A stretch of DNA of 64,000 nucleotides from Onchidella celtica (lineage: Eukaryota > Mollusca > Gastropoda > Systellommatophora > Onchidiidae): assembly GCA_963931925.1 (NCBI GenBank), contig OZ007572.1, positions 27,215,191-27,279,190 of the forward strand, in the 5' to 3' direction. Below are positions 24,261-36,800 of this stretch, piece by piece (position 1 is the stretch's first letter; every line of letters begins with the position of its first letter). The notes beneath the pieces were generated by a model. The model searched no databases. It was not told the DNA's origin and saw nothing but the letters and a program-made list of their open reading frames with translations. The translations under genes were made by a program, and so were the position numbers.

Positions 24261-24814
24261 TCTGTCACAGGCGTGAGCAACTTCCGAGCCTTGTTTGAAA
24301 ATCTTTTCTGTCAAATTCTGGGCCATAGTGGCAGTGACTTAGTTCCGATTCCGGATTTCAGAAGGCGGATTGAAATTGTTTATCTTGTTTTACAAAAGCG
24401 CCAATTTCATGAAATATTGTGCTGGGAAACAGTTTCTTTGAACACAGGTTGGTACCAGCTGAGAGAAACTTAGGCCTAGATTTTTTTTTTTTCTGTGTAT
24501 AATATATATATATTTTTTCATAGAGGACACTGTTAGTCCGTCTTTACTTGTCTTGGCCATTTAATCTCAGCAGTAGTGATTAACAAATATGCGTGCAACG
24601 CATTGCACCCGAGTGTTTCCTGAGGTCAAAGGTGACAGGCAGTGGAAATAAATGCCACGGGGGAAACGTGTTCTTTTTAAGTCCAGACAAAATAATCTTT
24701 CTTAGGCTTTGCGAATTAGGCGACGCTGCGCCGTATCACGCTGGTCATATCGCACGGGAGTCCCATGGTCAGGTCGCTCAAGGCTCAAGGCCATACTGCG
24801 ATCTCAAACTTTTT

Positions 24815-24970
24815 ATAATATTTCTTTCCATACAAGGAAATTTTTTAGTTTTTAAATATTTCATTCTATATTCGGAAGTTATTTAGTTTTTATAATTTCT
24901 TTCCATATTCGGAAATTGTTTAGTTTTTATAATTATATTTCTTTCCATGTCCAGAAATTTGTTCCGAATG
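24815..24970 (+). repeat. Four-unit degenerate tandem repeat carrying SRE- and ETS-like motifs
   Basis: Units of about 38-42 bp follow TTTCTTTCCATATTCGGAAA + TTGTTTAGTTTTTATAA. They contain CCATACAAGG, CTATATTCGG and CCATATTCGG. Two of these are one mismatch from the CArG consensus CC(A/T)6GG, and each abuts a GGAA ETS core. The last unit is more decayed (CCATGTCCAGAAA). Confidence 0.5.
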
Positions 24971-26838
24971 AATATTAAGAAAGTGAGATAAAGTTTGATC
25001 TTTGAAATAGAAATGTCCGTGGAGTAACGTAGGATATGTCGCGCCATTTCTATCGAAGGAGACGTGGAGAGGAGACGAGTGGGAAATATTCACAAATGTG
25101 TAATGGGCCTATTAATAAAAGGGGGATGGATCACTTGTTCGCTGTATTGTATGAGAGACAGACCCATTGCGCACTACATTATTATGAAAACTCTCGCAGG
25201 GTTTAGTATGGATTACATCATAGATTATACTGTCCGATGTTCAGTGTGAGCAAGGGGGAACCGCCCCCTTTCATGACCTGTTTATATTTGGAGAGTCGGC
25301 GGTTGGCAAAATAATGGATGTGAGTTTGTTAGCTGTTTTGCCCTTGTATTGTGTATGTATGTGACAATTTAGTGGATGCACTTTTGTGAATGTGTCAGAC
25401 TGGTGTGCTGTAGCGGTAATTAAGTGTCGACTCAATCTCAATCTTTATAAATATGATCCGACTTGATTTCCGTACTGACATAATGGTTTCCCAGAGGAAA
25501 TACAGAAAGAGAGTATCGCCGAACTTTATCATTCATTGGTTTCATTGATTTTGTGGATTGACTTGAGAAACTACCTGCACACCCGATATGCTTTTTAGAA
25601 AGTTTTTTTTTTTTTTTTTTAAAGACATCCTGAACATCTTCAAGTAATTTTTATAATTATAGCGAACATAATTTTTGAAGTGTTGAACCTCATAATAATA
25701 TGTCCATCAGCTATACAAGTATTTGAAAATATTCATTTAGTCCTGTCATTAATAATTTTTTGTCTGACAAATTTTTTTAAAGTTTGACGAAAAAAAAATA
25801 AAATAATTCAGTGGTGCATGATGTAAAGATAAAGGATCAAACTCTTTGCGAAAAATGAAACGGTAAGAATGATTTTAAGATTGTACTGAAACTTAAAAAG
25901 TAAAAAAAAAAAAAAAATTACAATAAAAAGAGTGATTTCAAGTGTGGTTACTTGACAAATTCATGACAAGAGGTTATAGTATTTTTTGCATTGTGAAAAG
26001 CATAAGTACAAAAAACAAAGCAAAAACTTCGGGCACCTGATGATAACATGGCACCAAGAGGAGGAAGTAACAAATGGTTCCGTCACTCTCTAATCTTGCC
26101 TAGTAGTTTGTGGTAATTACGTATGTCGTGTAAAGGTTTTGGTGGAGAATTTGCCTGTGTCTCTCCGAGCCTCTGTCAGGAAAGGAAGATAAGTTTATTT
26201 GCCACTTAATAGGTCCTTGGGCGTGACCTGACAGGTCAGGGCCGGCGTGACCCCTGGCTACGGATGACTGTAGGTCTGGTCATCTGTTTGCATATCTCAT
26301 TACTTTTGCCTCTTTTCTTTTGTGTGTGGGGGGATGGGAGAGTTAGCGACAGTGGTGATTCACTTGGGTTTTAGACCGCGATGAACAGTATGAGGGTCGT
26401 ACTAATTGCTATATTGTTTTAATAATACAATGACGGTTTTTCCTAAATTTTATCACCTGTTCGCAGTTTCACTTGACAGCCCCCCCCCTTCCTTTCTTTG
26501 TGTGTGTGCCCGGGGGGGGGGGGGTGATGACATGGCAGATTTCCTAGGGATTTGAATGCCATGAGTGTGGGGATTGTACCAAATGAGTTAATGATATACT
26601 GCGGATTTGGTGCATTTCCTATGAATAGACTTGGACAAGGGTGGACGTCGTGTACGGTCAGTTTCTCAGAATACACGGCCAGTAGAGACCAGGAGTGCCA
26701 GGAGCATGTTTTTCGTTTTGTTTTGTTTTTTTGTCGTTGTTATTGCTGAATTATAATTGTGTGTCACGGTTGATATATTTAGTGAAAGTCTCTTTGCTTT
26801 CCACTACAATTTCCGTTTCCTGTTTTTTATTTTCACAG
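24971..26838 (+). other. Probable first Elk intron / upstream region
   Basis: AT-rich, with a T run at 25603-25620, an A run near 25901 and G/C runs at 26479-26523. It ends in the acceptor TTTTTTATTTTCACAG at 26823-26838. No other exon recognised. Confidence 0.5.
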
Positions 26839-26840
26839 CC

Positions 26841-29359
26841 ATGGATTCTAATATAACGCTGTGGCAGTTCCTGTTGGAGCTGTTGCTAAGCAACCAGCAT
26901 CAGAACATTATTCATTGGACGAGCCAGGAAGGAGAGTTTAAGCTAGTCAACGCGGAAGAAGTGGCCAGGTTATGGGGACTTAGGAAGAACAAACACAACA
27001 TGAACTACGACAAGCTGAGCCGAGCTCTGCGCTATTACTACGACAAGAACATCATCAAGAAGTCCCTGGGACAGAAGTTTGTGTACAAATTCGTCTCTTT
27101 CCCGGAAATCGTGAAGACGGAAACAAAAGTGCCTTTCAAGGTAAGCGCAGTTGTCCTAGTGTTCAAGTGTGACCTCGTTTGTGTTAATGGTCCTCAGTTT
27201 CAAACACGGACTGTGTAGGGAGATATCATACTGAGCCCGGAACGTCACGGCCGGTTGCTGCCAGCAGAATGTACACCAACAAGAAACAGTGGCAGAAGCT
27301 GACTGTGTCTGACCGGGCTTCGTTATGATAGTGTCTTCCCGGATTTATATAAGAAAATATAGGAAATTATGGCGTGCACTTTTTGTCCGCCAGGCGCTGA
27401 CTGTGCCGTGCCGGGCTTACTATGATATCGGCCGTGAAGAGTAAATGCTTGGGGAAATTGAATCATTTAGATTTATTTGCGGTTTTTAAATTTATTAATT
27501 GCATATGTCATGCACGCTTACATCACTTACAATTGAATATGACTCACCGGTGCATTTTTGGGGAAAATCAGTTTTGCTTTATCGAGGAGGCAGACTGAAA
27601 ACGCAGTGCACAGTTTGTAAATTGTAATCTTTTCATTGTCTGGGACGGATTTCATTTTAGCCATGAGCATTGCTTGGAAAGCAGGTTGGTGGGCACTTCA
27701 TGTAGGATCTCCTTCTGTCCTGTAGTTCTGTTATATTCTGTCTATCGTCTTCCTTTTTCCTAGCACAGTGTGTCGTGTCCATGAACTTTCTCCACAAACT
27801 TAAACTTTGCTTAGAAATCCTTGTAATATTTAAAAAGACATAATTTGTGATCATGCCTTTCATGATTTTTTGTTTGTAATTGTTATAAGCCGCTGTCCTT
27901 TTAAAATGTGATTTGCTGATTATTCAGCGCAAGAAAACCAGTGAGTGGTAATGATTTCGAAGTTGTTTAATTTGTACCTTTGATTCCTCAGGTAAAGATG
28001 GAATCCCTTGCCCATGAGTACGGCCAGAGGGTATTGCCGCATTTTGCATCATACAATGCTCACGAAATCAAAGCCAGCCAAGACGCAGCATTGAAGTTTT
28101 CTATACAGAAGCAGCCGCCACACCAGCAGCAAGCGCCACAACATCTTCATAGCAATGAAGACAGTAATCAACGATCAACGCTGGTCAAGCCCCGACCGCT
28201 TGACCTAGAGAAACGATCACCAGATCTGTATATACAGAGAGAAAAGGAACGAGAGCGAGAGATGAGGGAAAATTTAGATCCTCACCGAGCTTCGCTGCCT
28301 CCCAATCACCCACCCCCTCCCCCGCTCATACCACCACCACCCTCCCATAGCCATCCACACCACCAGAGCCAACATCACCCCTCTCACCAGCTGCACGTGC
28401 CTCCCCACCACCACCCGGCTGTCTCCCACCATCATGCCCACAACCACCACCCCCACCATCTCCGACTGGAGGAGGAAGAGCGTGGACGGGTTGGCCGCAG
28501 CCCTTGGCAGCCACTTTATCTCAGCCCGGAACCTCTCCACCCAGTCTCTTATCGGGACAGAGAGCCATTGAACGCCCCACCTCGTACGGCAAGCAGCAGC
28601 AGCAGCAGTAGTGGCAGCAACGTTAATGTCACACACAGCTCACTCTTCAACGGCAGTGCTAATCCAGAAATTCGAGTGTGCAGCCCGCAAGGTCGCAGTG
28701 CCAGTCCCCTGATAAGCCATGGGCGTAGGGAGTACTCCCCCCACAGCCGGGACCCCTCTCCGCCCATGACGGCCATGAATTTGTCCAAGGTCCCTTGCTC
28801 TAGCCCATCCTCCCAACCCCCACCATCTTCCTCGGCATCCCCATCCCCAAGATCCCCTTCCACATCTCCACTGCCAACAACTTACGGCAACAAGGTTCAC
28901 GGCACCAGCACAGCGACATCATCCTCCTCCCGCCAGTCCTCCTCCTCTACCACCTCCGTCCCTGCCAAGCCCAAGCCGAGCCCGATCACGCTGGGAGTCC
29001 CCCCACTGGGATCCGGACCCCTGGGAAATTCCCCTTTGACCCCGGTATCTTCCCAAATGCCCATCATCTCCCCATCCGCCAAACACCCCATGTCTGCCTT
29101 CCATGGGATCCCCACTCCGCTGTTCTTGCCCAGCCCCATGCATCCAGTTCATTTCTGGAGTTCTTTGAGCCCGGTGACCACACTCAGCCCCAGACTAACC
29201 TCCACCGCTTCGGCCTTCCAGTTTCCCAGCTTCTTCAACGGACCCCTGGCCTTCTCCCCGCTGGTGGGAAATTTCACAGCGTCCAGCACCTCTGGCGTGG
29301 AAAATCTAGGCACGCCCGGCCTTGTCTCTACTCCAACACAAACTATCCCAGTCCTCTGA
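26841..29359 (+). CDS. Elk: Elk, ETS-domain ternary complex factor (ELK1/3/4 type), two coding exons
   Basis: A MAPK-responsive transcription factor that in known family members binds GGAA sites, often beside SRF. Coding exons are 26841-27140 and 27992-29359 (555 codons, phase 0). The ATG follows an acceptor (CACAG|CC) with good context, and the donor is AAG|GTAAGC. Residues 1-87 form the ETS domain ([27 protein letters not shown] with DNA-contacting R61/R64 and Y65). VKME (101-104) is a sumoylation-type motif. [12 protein letters not shown] (166-177) resembles the ELK1 MAPK-docking D-box. A Pro/His-rich stretch covers 202-257. AMNLSK (361-366) resembles a CtBP-binding motif, as in ELK3. [14 protein letters not shown] (487-500) matches the ELK transactivation box with two Ser-Pro sites, followed by the ERK-docking FQFP (509-512). 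The SRF-binding B-box is at best weak (around 131-146). Length is near, though longer than, vertebrate ELKs (about 400-430). Identification is firm; which vertebrate paralogue is closest is not decided. Confidence 0.95.
27221..27430 (+). mobile_element. MITE with AGCCCGG inverted ends, copy 2, in the Elk intron
   Basis: Left end GATATCATACTGAGCCCGGA and right end (complement) GATATCATAGTAAGCCCGGC are nearly perfect TIRs. The interior matches the copy at 20511-20735. Confidence 0.75.
27660..27812 (+). repeat. SINE-like dispersed repeat, copy 3, in the Elk intron
   Basis: GTTGGTGGGCACTTCATGTA, CTCCTTCTGTCCTG, TATTCTGTCTATCGTCTTCC, CCTAGCACAGTGTG and a decayed CACAAACTTAAAC tail, as in the other copies. 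Confidence 0.5.
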
Positions 29360-30857
29360 CAATGAATGGCAGAATCCAGGTCTGTTTACCTTTCACCCAT
29401 TCTGCGGACTTCATGTTCACTGCACATTGTAAGGATGACTATTTCATGTTCCTGTTTTTTTTTCTGTAGTACAGTGTATATCCATTTACTTGGACGAAGT
29501 ACCCTATTTCGGTGCGAAGACTATAAACATAAATGGTTTTAACCTGCATGTGGACTTGCAGTTTGAACTGCTGAAGCTCTGTCATGACGATCTTCAGAAC
29601 TGCTATTACTGAACAGATTGTACCTATTCTACATGACGAAATATTACAAGAGTGAACCAGGGAACAGCCTGGTTGCCAGTCTTTGCATGACTTTTACAGA
29701 GAGACCCGTGTTGTGTAAACACCGTTGATATTGTTTATGAGAGATGGCTATAGTGCTTTACTGAAGACTTCACTAACAGTTAATATTTATATATGAATGA
29801 GCATGAACGTTTATTTTTATTCTTGACGGGGTTGTATAGAAGCCCACACAAAGCTTAGGTTTACTAAGTGGACAGATGAACACTGATACCTTATTGTTGA
29901 CGTAGATGTGATTTTCGCACTGGTTCGATACACGAAGACGATCTGAGAGACATTCTTAGAAAGAATGACGCCGATCACAGCAGCCTGAGTGTATGTATTA
30001 TTGTATTATTTGTTCATTTGTTAAAACTTGCAGTTGGGCAACTCATCAGAGCTCAGATCTGAATGGTCTTTCTTTATTTCTTTATGCCAGACGGTGCAGT
30101 GGCGTAGCATGGTCGGGGGCTGTGTCATAGAGGCGGTTGCCCGGGCGCAAAATTCTTTGGGGTGCAGAATTTCAAAAGAAAAAAAAATGAATTACAAATT
30201 CAACATGATGGGGCAAATAAACATTGCCACGTACTAACGGTCCACCGGTCAGGCGGTGCAGTACCTGCCTTGCCCCGGGCGCCGGCAGCCCGCGCAACAC
30301 CACTGTTACGGTCAATTGTCTTAAATAATAATTATACAATTTGAGATGTCCTGGCAGGGTTGGACAAGCATGGCATGTGTATTGTGTGAAGTCCAGTGGC
30401 TCACTGTTTTCAATACCTGATGGCAGGCTCAATTGTTTTCATGAACTGACCATTTTGTTTAAGTGACAAGTTTGTATTAGCATTTTTTAAGGTAATGCAA
30501 ACGCAGTTATCAGTCTTGACAATGTTTGAGCAGCACCTTTACAAGCAAGAGATTTTAACAACAGAGTCTAACAGATACTCCTAATCATTGAAACAAATTA
30601 GTGTTATTTAACCCTTGACGACACATTAGATTTACCTGTTGCCACTCAGCAACATGATACACATTGATTATATTGTAATTACAACGGTTCCCTTTTAGTC
30701 CTTCTACGGCAAGGGGATAACAAAGCCATTTTATTATTATTATAAACTTACTCAGAAATCATGTCTATGAATCTTCCTGCACAAAATATTATCATTGTGG
30801 GTCAAAGAGTTATACCGAGTATCCTAAGTTTTGGCCATGTTCAACCCTTTGAATAAA
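29360..30857 (+). other. Presumed Elk 3' UTR
   Basis: Follows the stop codon without a gap. AATAAA occurs at 30216-30221 (inside a MITE) and 30852-30857; the latter is the more likely poly(A) signal. Further AATAAA at 35371 would allow a much longer UTR. Extent is inferred only from these hexamers. Confidence 0.4.
30097..30305 (+). mobile_element. hAT-type MITE in the Elk 3' region
   Basis: Left end CAGTGGCGTAGCATGGTCGG, right end on the complement CAGTGGTGTTGCGCGGGCTG. The flanking 8-mers AGACGGTG and TTACGGTC share an ACGGT core and may be a decayed 8-bp target duplication. CAGTGGCGTAG ends and GC-rich CCCGGGCG interiors are typical of short hAT elements of marine invertebrates. It is non-coding and supplies one of the two nearby AATAAA hexamers. 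Confidence 0.7.
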
Positions 30858-33800
30858 CACAATGCTGCGCACGTATTTTATCCCCGTTTATGGGAAAGGG
30901 GGGGGGGGGATATTGTGTTCAGAAGGATGAAATTAGTCAGTGCTCTAGCGCCAGACAAGAAAACAACAACAACAACAAAAATGCCCTTGAATACCGTCTG
31001 ATCGATAGGACTTCCCAGATTCCAATTTTCTAAACCTTCTCCAGATTAAGTTTGAACTAAGTTGAAAGCCTTTTTTGTTGTCATTATTAATTTTCATGTG
31101 TGCAGATATCTTTTTGCGTTGTTTCGGAAATTTTTAGGTAAACAAGTATAAACTAAACGACGGAAGACAGCCTGTTCAAAATCTCTCTAACCAACTCTTT
31201 ATGTTGTTTGAGCATCTTCTTTAAATGCAAGCCTTCAGAATTTCTCCAGACAAGCTGATTAAAAAGAAAACTGGAAAAAAAAGACGTTGGGTTGTTCTTA
31301 AGTAATTCTCTTCAAGGAATGAACTTTTTAGTTTTGGAAAAACAAAGTTTGGCGTGCGGTTTTTGGGCTATATGGAAAAGTAGTGCAGGTGGCCTGTCCA
31401 GAGGGCAGCAACTTCCAGAGACCTGATCTCTTATGACTCACGTTGCCTTCAGCATTTGTGCCGGTGTTTTCACGGGAAAGATTTCTAAACAGCGCCCGCT
31501 GACAGTCTGTGGACGCTGTGTAATCCCAAAGTGATAAACCGCCTCAAAAATAACCCTTGCATAAACATGCAGAGGGGGAGATTATCGGGCGTGATTTGAA
31601 ATTTTTGTCTTGACACCAGGGGCAGATAATGTGTTTGAAAACCTTTGCGGAGACGTTGTCATGTGTTGGAAACATTGAGGTTTTAGCACAAACTTCTTTG
31701 GGAGCAGAGAAAGTTTGTGCGAATTGAAATGCAGTGGGGGAAAAGGGTAAAAACCAACACACACGAGAAAAAGGTAGTGTCAAATTTCTGAGCATATTTT
31801 GATTTCATGTACTTAACCCTCTGACTTTAGCACTTGACCTAGCAAATTATGTAGTCATGATAATGGTGTGAGGAGGTGAAATGGAGTCGTGTTGTCGTCT
31901 TCCTGATCAAGAAAAGAATCCTGTTAAATGATTGCGATACATACTGCACATACTTTGAGTCACAAGAGACACAGACTTTTCTCTAATGAAATGAAATAAT
32001 TCCTGTAGTTTGAATATTACCGTGTTTGTCTTTGTTGAAAAGGAAAAATATTTTGCATAAGATTTTAACCTTATTTTCTTTTCACATTTACCATTTTCCC
32101 CGATTGGTTTTGTTGTAGAAAGAATTCATTCTTGGGGAGGACCTTTCACATTTTTAAATAATGTTTTTTTTTGCAATTTGAGTATTCGTACAAGGAAAAT
32201 GCTAGATTCGAAGGAGGTTAGAACTACACGATACACACACATCATGTAAATGCCCATGCTACAAAATGCCACACTACCTGGGAGGGGTGAGGTTCTGTAG
32301 AAGCGAAGTGTATCATTGTACATTGTGAAATATTTGTTCAGAGACCCGTCAAATTCAAGGTAAAACTCGTCAGAACGGTGGTATGCTGGGCATCCCCGGC
32401 TCATACATTAAATAGCTATGTTATGTTACACACCTTATTGTAATGTTGTTTAACTTTAAGATCTTGTTGTCACATTGTCTGTTGTTTGTGCCTTTGTAAC
32501 ATGATAGTTAACACCCACAACGAGCGCCTTATATTTTTCAAGGGTGTCAACAAAATACTGATACATTACGCGTTGTAATAAGAATTTTTAATTGTAATTA
32601 CTGTACATATATTATTGATTAAAAGCCGTGTCCCTTAACAGTTATTCTGTGAAATTTCTAAGGTTTGTTTTCCCTTCAAACAAACGGAATGAGCCCTCTT
32701 GACTGTGACCTGTAAACCTATCGTGATGTATATGTAGTATGAAATTTAACAGAACGCTATCTGAACTGTTCTACGGAAAGAGATGTTACCTTTAAAGGAT
32801 CATTTTCAGACGCCTGTTCTATTGTTGAGACACTGTTGTTTTTGGAGACAGAAAGTTACTTGGCTGTCTTCCCTTTCTTATTATTGGACAAGGTATGCTC
32901 AGCCCTTATTCTTAAATGGGTCGAAACGGGATGTTTTGAAGGTAGATAAGCCTTAGAATCACAGATGAACTGTATGAGAGGACCATCTATGTTGCTTTTT
33001 GATTTGCCATCGTCACTGAAAACGTGACCAGATGTTTAGTAATTACCGAATAACACATTAACGACATGTCCTCAATGTGATGAGGGCTTAAATTGTTTTA
33101 TGTAGACTTACCTTTGTACAAGTTTTTTTTTCATTGTTTTCAGTGATTCTGCTAGATTTTGCTATTAATCAAAATGACAGTGAGTTTCCTACCGACCCAG
33201 CGCAATGTTTTATTTAACACGGTTTCAACGCCACATACACTGTACAGTTTTATCCCACCGTCGGTACATTGGCCAAGACGTACTCTGTGAGAAACAAGCA
33301 ATCGTAGCATTTAGCAGTATTTTGAGAATCATTCTGGTTCACCTTGAGTGCAGACATACTTTTTCTAAAGTCATAATACAGTCAGCCGCTTCGTTTTAGA
33401 AAAAGAAGGTGCAGTTGTATTTTGTCCCCTTCAGCTTGCTGATAGTCATTCTACTCTGCCATGCCAAGGTCTACCCAGACTCCAAAATAACAGTAGACGG
33501 TACTCGGGGTTATTTACGAAGATCACCGAGTATACTATCTTTTGTGCAGAGCACACACATAGTTACTGCAATTACTTGAGTGAGGCACCTCGAAAGAGCT
33601 GGAGTTTTCTTAGTCAAACCATGCTGGAAAAACACCTTTTACTCATATTTCAGTTTTTAGTTGTTTTTTGTGACTTAGGCGCGATTTGGATACAAGTCTG
33701 AAATTCTGCTTAAGTGTGAACTTTGTCGTATCAGTATAAGATTCCTATAGCAAAAAATAATACATGTACGATTGCTTAGCTCACAGAGGACAATGCTACT

Positions 33801-36800
33801 AGGGTACATTTTGACAACAGTCTTGAGAAGAAGCACTGATGCTAATTCATAACTTGGCTCACGCACACGACTGAGCGTGTGGATCAAGATCTGGCCTTCA
33901 CAAAAAATAATAACAATAATCATTACTATTATTACTATTAATATTGGCTCCCTCTGTGTTGCCATTACACAGTGGCCGTGATGAAATATCTGTGTACTTT
34001 TCCCACCAATTCTTTTTAAAACAAAAGTTTTATGTTTGATGCTTGTGTTTTGTTTTATGAAACGGTATATGGTTTTTTTTTTTTAATAATTTTTTTTCTT
34101 TCTTTGTGGGCCATGCACATGTATTAAATATGGAATATATTGTATAGGACGAAAAATTTGTTTCTTTGTTTGTTTTTTTAAATCTAATATATGTAAGTAT
34201 TGTAAGTGCAACACATTAAGGATACATTTTAGGAGTTCCATTGAAGGAATTTTTTTAATATTTTTTTTTTTAATGGAGACGACGCAATACAGATAAATCT
34301 GTCATTTAGAAAACTGAGAATCCAGATTTTAAAACATTCATATTTATTGTTATATTAACCAGTTATATTCGACTTTACAAACTGCTCTTGAAGTTCTGTT
34401 ATATTTGGAAAGATTTCCCACATTGCAGTGGGACAAACGTTAGCAGTTTTACTCTCTCTCTTGGTTTATTCGTTGTTTATTTTATTATGAGAACATTTAG
34501 ATTCTGTTCATGTTTGTTGATGATTAATTTTTTTAAAAAACTTGATTTGTGCATTGCTTAATGTGACTCTTTAATTGTTCCTTTTGCTGACAGCAGAAGA
34601 GCTCACAGTTGAATTTGTTGTAGCTGTTTCAGTTGGTAGACAATATTACAATTTGGCTGGCTCTGTCATGAAACCGCGTGCTGCAGATCGCAGCTTAGTT
34701 TTGTCCAATATTCTGCAAACTCCTTGAAGGTTTTTTTGGTATTGATTAACGGAGAGCAAAGACTTATATTTTACTGCACTGTTCCCTGTGTATAATGTTA
34801 CAGACGTGTAGGCTGTATTCTCTTTTCCTTAGCTGTCACAACTAAGGGATGGTTTCAGTTTCGTTTGCCTTTACATAAAGGAGTCGTTTATTGAAGTTGT
34901 CATTAATTAGATGGCAGATCTGGAAGATACAGTAGGCCTATTTCAAAAGTTTATTCACAGGGCTAGAACTGAACTGAAGAAAAAAAAAATTACAGTGTAT
35001 TGGATTTCAAATTAAAACCGTCTGTCCTGGAAAAGTTATACATTTGCACTTGCGTGGTTTCATGGTAGGGGCCAAACTCTTTGTTGTTTTTGAGTTGCAT
35101 ACAGTGATCTGTTAATTATTATTATTTTTTTGTTTTTTGATATGTTGCTATTGTTGTTATTGTTGCCAGCTTTGAACCATGCATTTCCCCCCCCCCCCCT
35201 TCTCTTCCCCCACCTGAACTTTATTTGGACGTATCGTTGCATAAATGACGAAGTGTTCAGATGATTGTTGGCCTCATTTTTCCAAATTCAGAACAAACAT
35301 TTTTTTCCCGGAAAAGCACCAATGTACTTCGCCTGTCATGTACTGTGTTTTGTGCAAATCTGACCATGTTAATAAAACATTTGAGAAAGCAGAAACTAGT
35401 ACACTTTTTCCACATAAAAATTTGTAGAAATGGTCCCAGCATCTCTGTCTGTTTGTCATTGTGTGCACATAACGACGTAAAACTTGTTTCATACCTTTCC
35501 GACAAAGAAAACAAGAACAAATCGTCAGCCAGCGGTTGGAGCTTCATTAAAGCCAGAGAGTATGTATCTATAGAGAGATCTCACTTCCGACAAATCACGA
35601 AACTAGGTCGCTGCGGTAAACAAGAATTGGACAAAGACCGCCTTCACCAAAGACAGTGTGGGTATTTGTTTACTGTGGTTTGTTCATATTTTTGGGCTGC
35701 TTGAAACTATTTGGAGCCGGCTGTAAACTCTTACGCCCCGTGGAAATGCACAAACCGATGTTGTTTACCACAGCGACCTACTTTCCGCTCCCTGCTAACA
35801 ATGGTTTCGCAGAGCCTCCCGTGTCTTGCAGTGCAAATCCACCAATAGTGAAACCTGTCTATACATACTGACTCTCTGTTGAAACTTAATTTTGAGGCAG
35901 TTGTTTGAGGTCCACAGTATTTTACACAGAACGCTCTAGCTGAGCAGTGAACACAACATTGTAATTATACCTTATCTCCGAACAACAGCCCTTTGATTTT
36001 GGCTTTAACGAGGCTCTAGCAGCTGAACCACGAAATACTTTATTTATACACTTATACTCATCTTTCTGTTTTTTTTTTTTTTTTCCCGTTTCAGTTCTTA
36101 AGAATATTATTTATGCTTGCTTATTATCGACACTAGCGACCCAGAGATATACATATTTCTTTCCAGCCATGAAAATCTGATGCTTCGAAAGCCTCTGTTA
36201 TTTTATTATATATCTACGAAAAGAAATATTTTATTTGAATGTAATAATTTGTATTATTTTTTTCTTCTTTGCATATTATTATTATCATTATTGTTATGAT
36301 TATTACTTTAGTTGTTATTGTTATTCTTATCATCATTTTGTATTTGATTTCACCATATGAGAAAACGACACACCCATTTAAGGGCATGGTTTTTAATTGT
36401 GTTTCTTTTTTCCTATCTTTCTTTGTTATCTTTCCGTACGGACACCCATAGCTGCGTGTTCTCGCGATTTGTTGGGTATTTAGATGTCTAGTTTAAAATT
36501 TCCAGTAACTGGATGTTTGGTGACACACCCCTTCGAGCAATTTTGATTCGAAGTGGCCAAGCCGCAGGGAAAGATGTTTTCGTTAACGATTATGCTGCTA
36601 ATTTCCTTTGAGCAGGATCGAGTTTTCAGCCTCGTACGACAAACACCATACATTTGGTGGGTTATTCAGAATCGACGGGTGTTATTGACATGTTCATAAT
36701 CGATCTTTGCATGGAAGTGTCCAAAATCGAATAAGACAAGACTTAGACTTGCCACTGTGGACATCGAGGCGATGAAGTCTCGTTTCATTCAAAGCCCTCA

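Larger units (their letters stand above)
27141..27991 (+). other. Elk intron between the two coding exons
   Basis: GTAAGC donor at 27141 and CCTTTGATTCCTCAG acceptor ending 27991. Both borders are phase 0. Most of the intron is a MITE (27221-27430) and a SINE-like copy (27660-27812). No additional in-frame exon encoding a B-box was found. Confidence 0.85.

Noticed and set aside
28274-29152. Minus-strand open frames of 60-120 codons opposite Elk exon 2
   Set aside because: They are the complement of the GC-rich, proline/serine-coding Elk exon and have no motifs of their own.
33675-33965. 96-codon minus-strand frame
   Set aside because: No recognisable domain and it begins inside an ATT-repeat; kept as chance.
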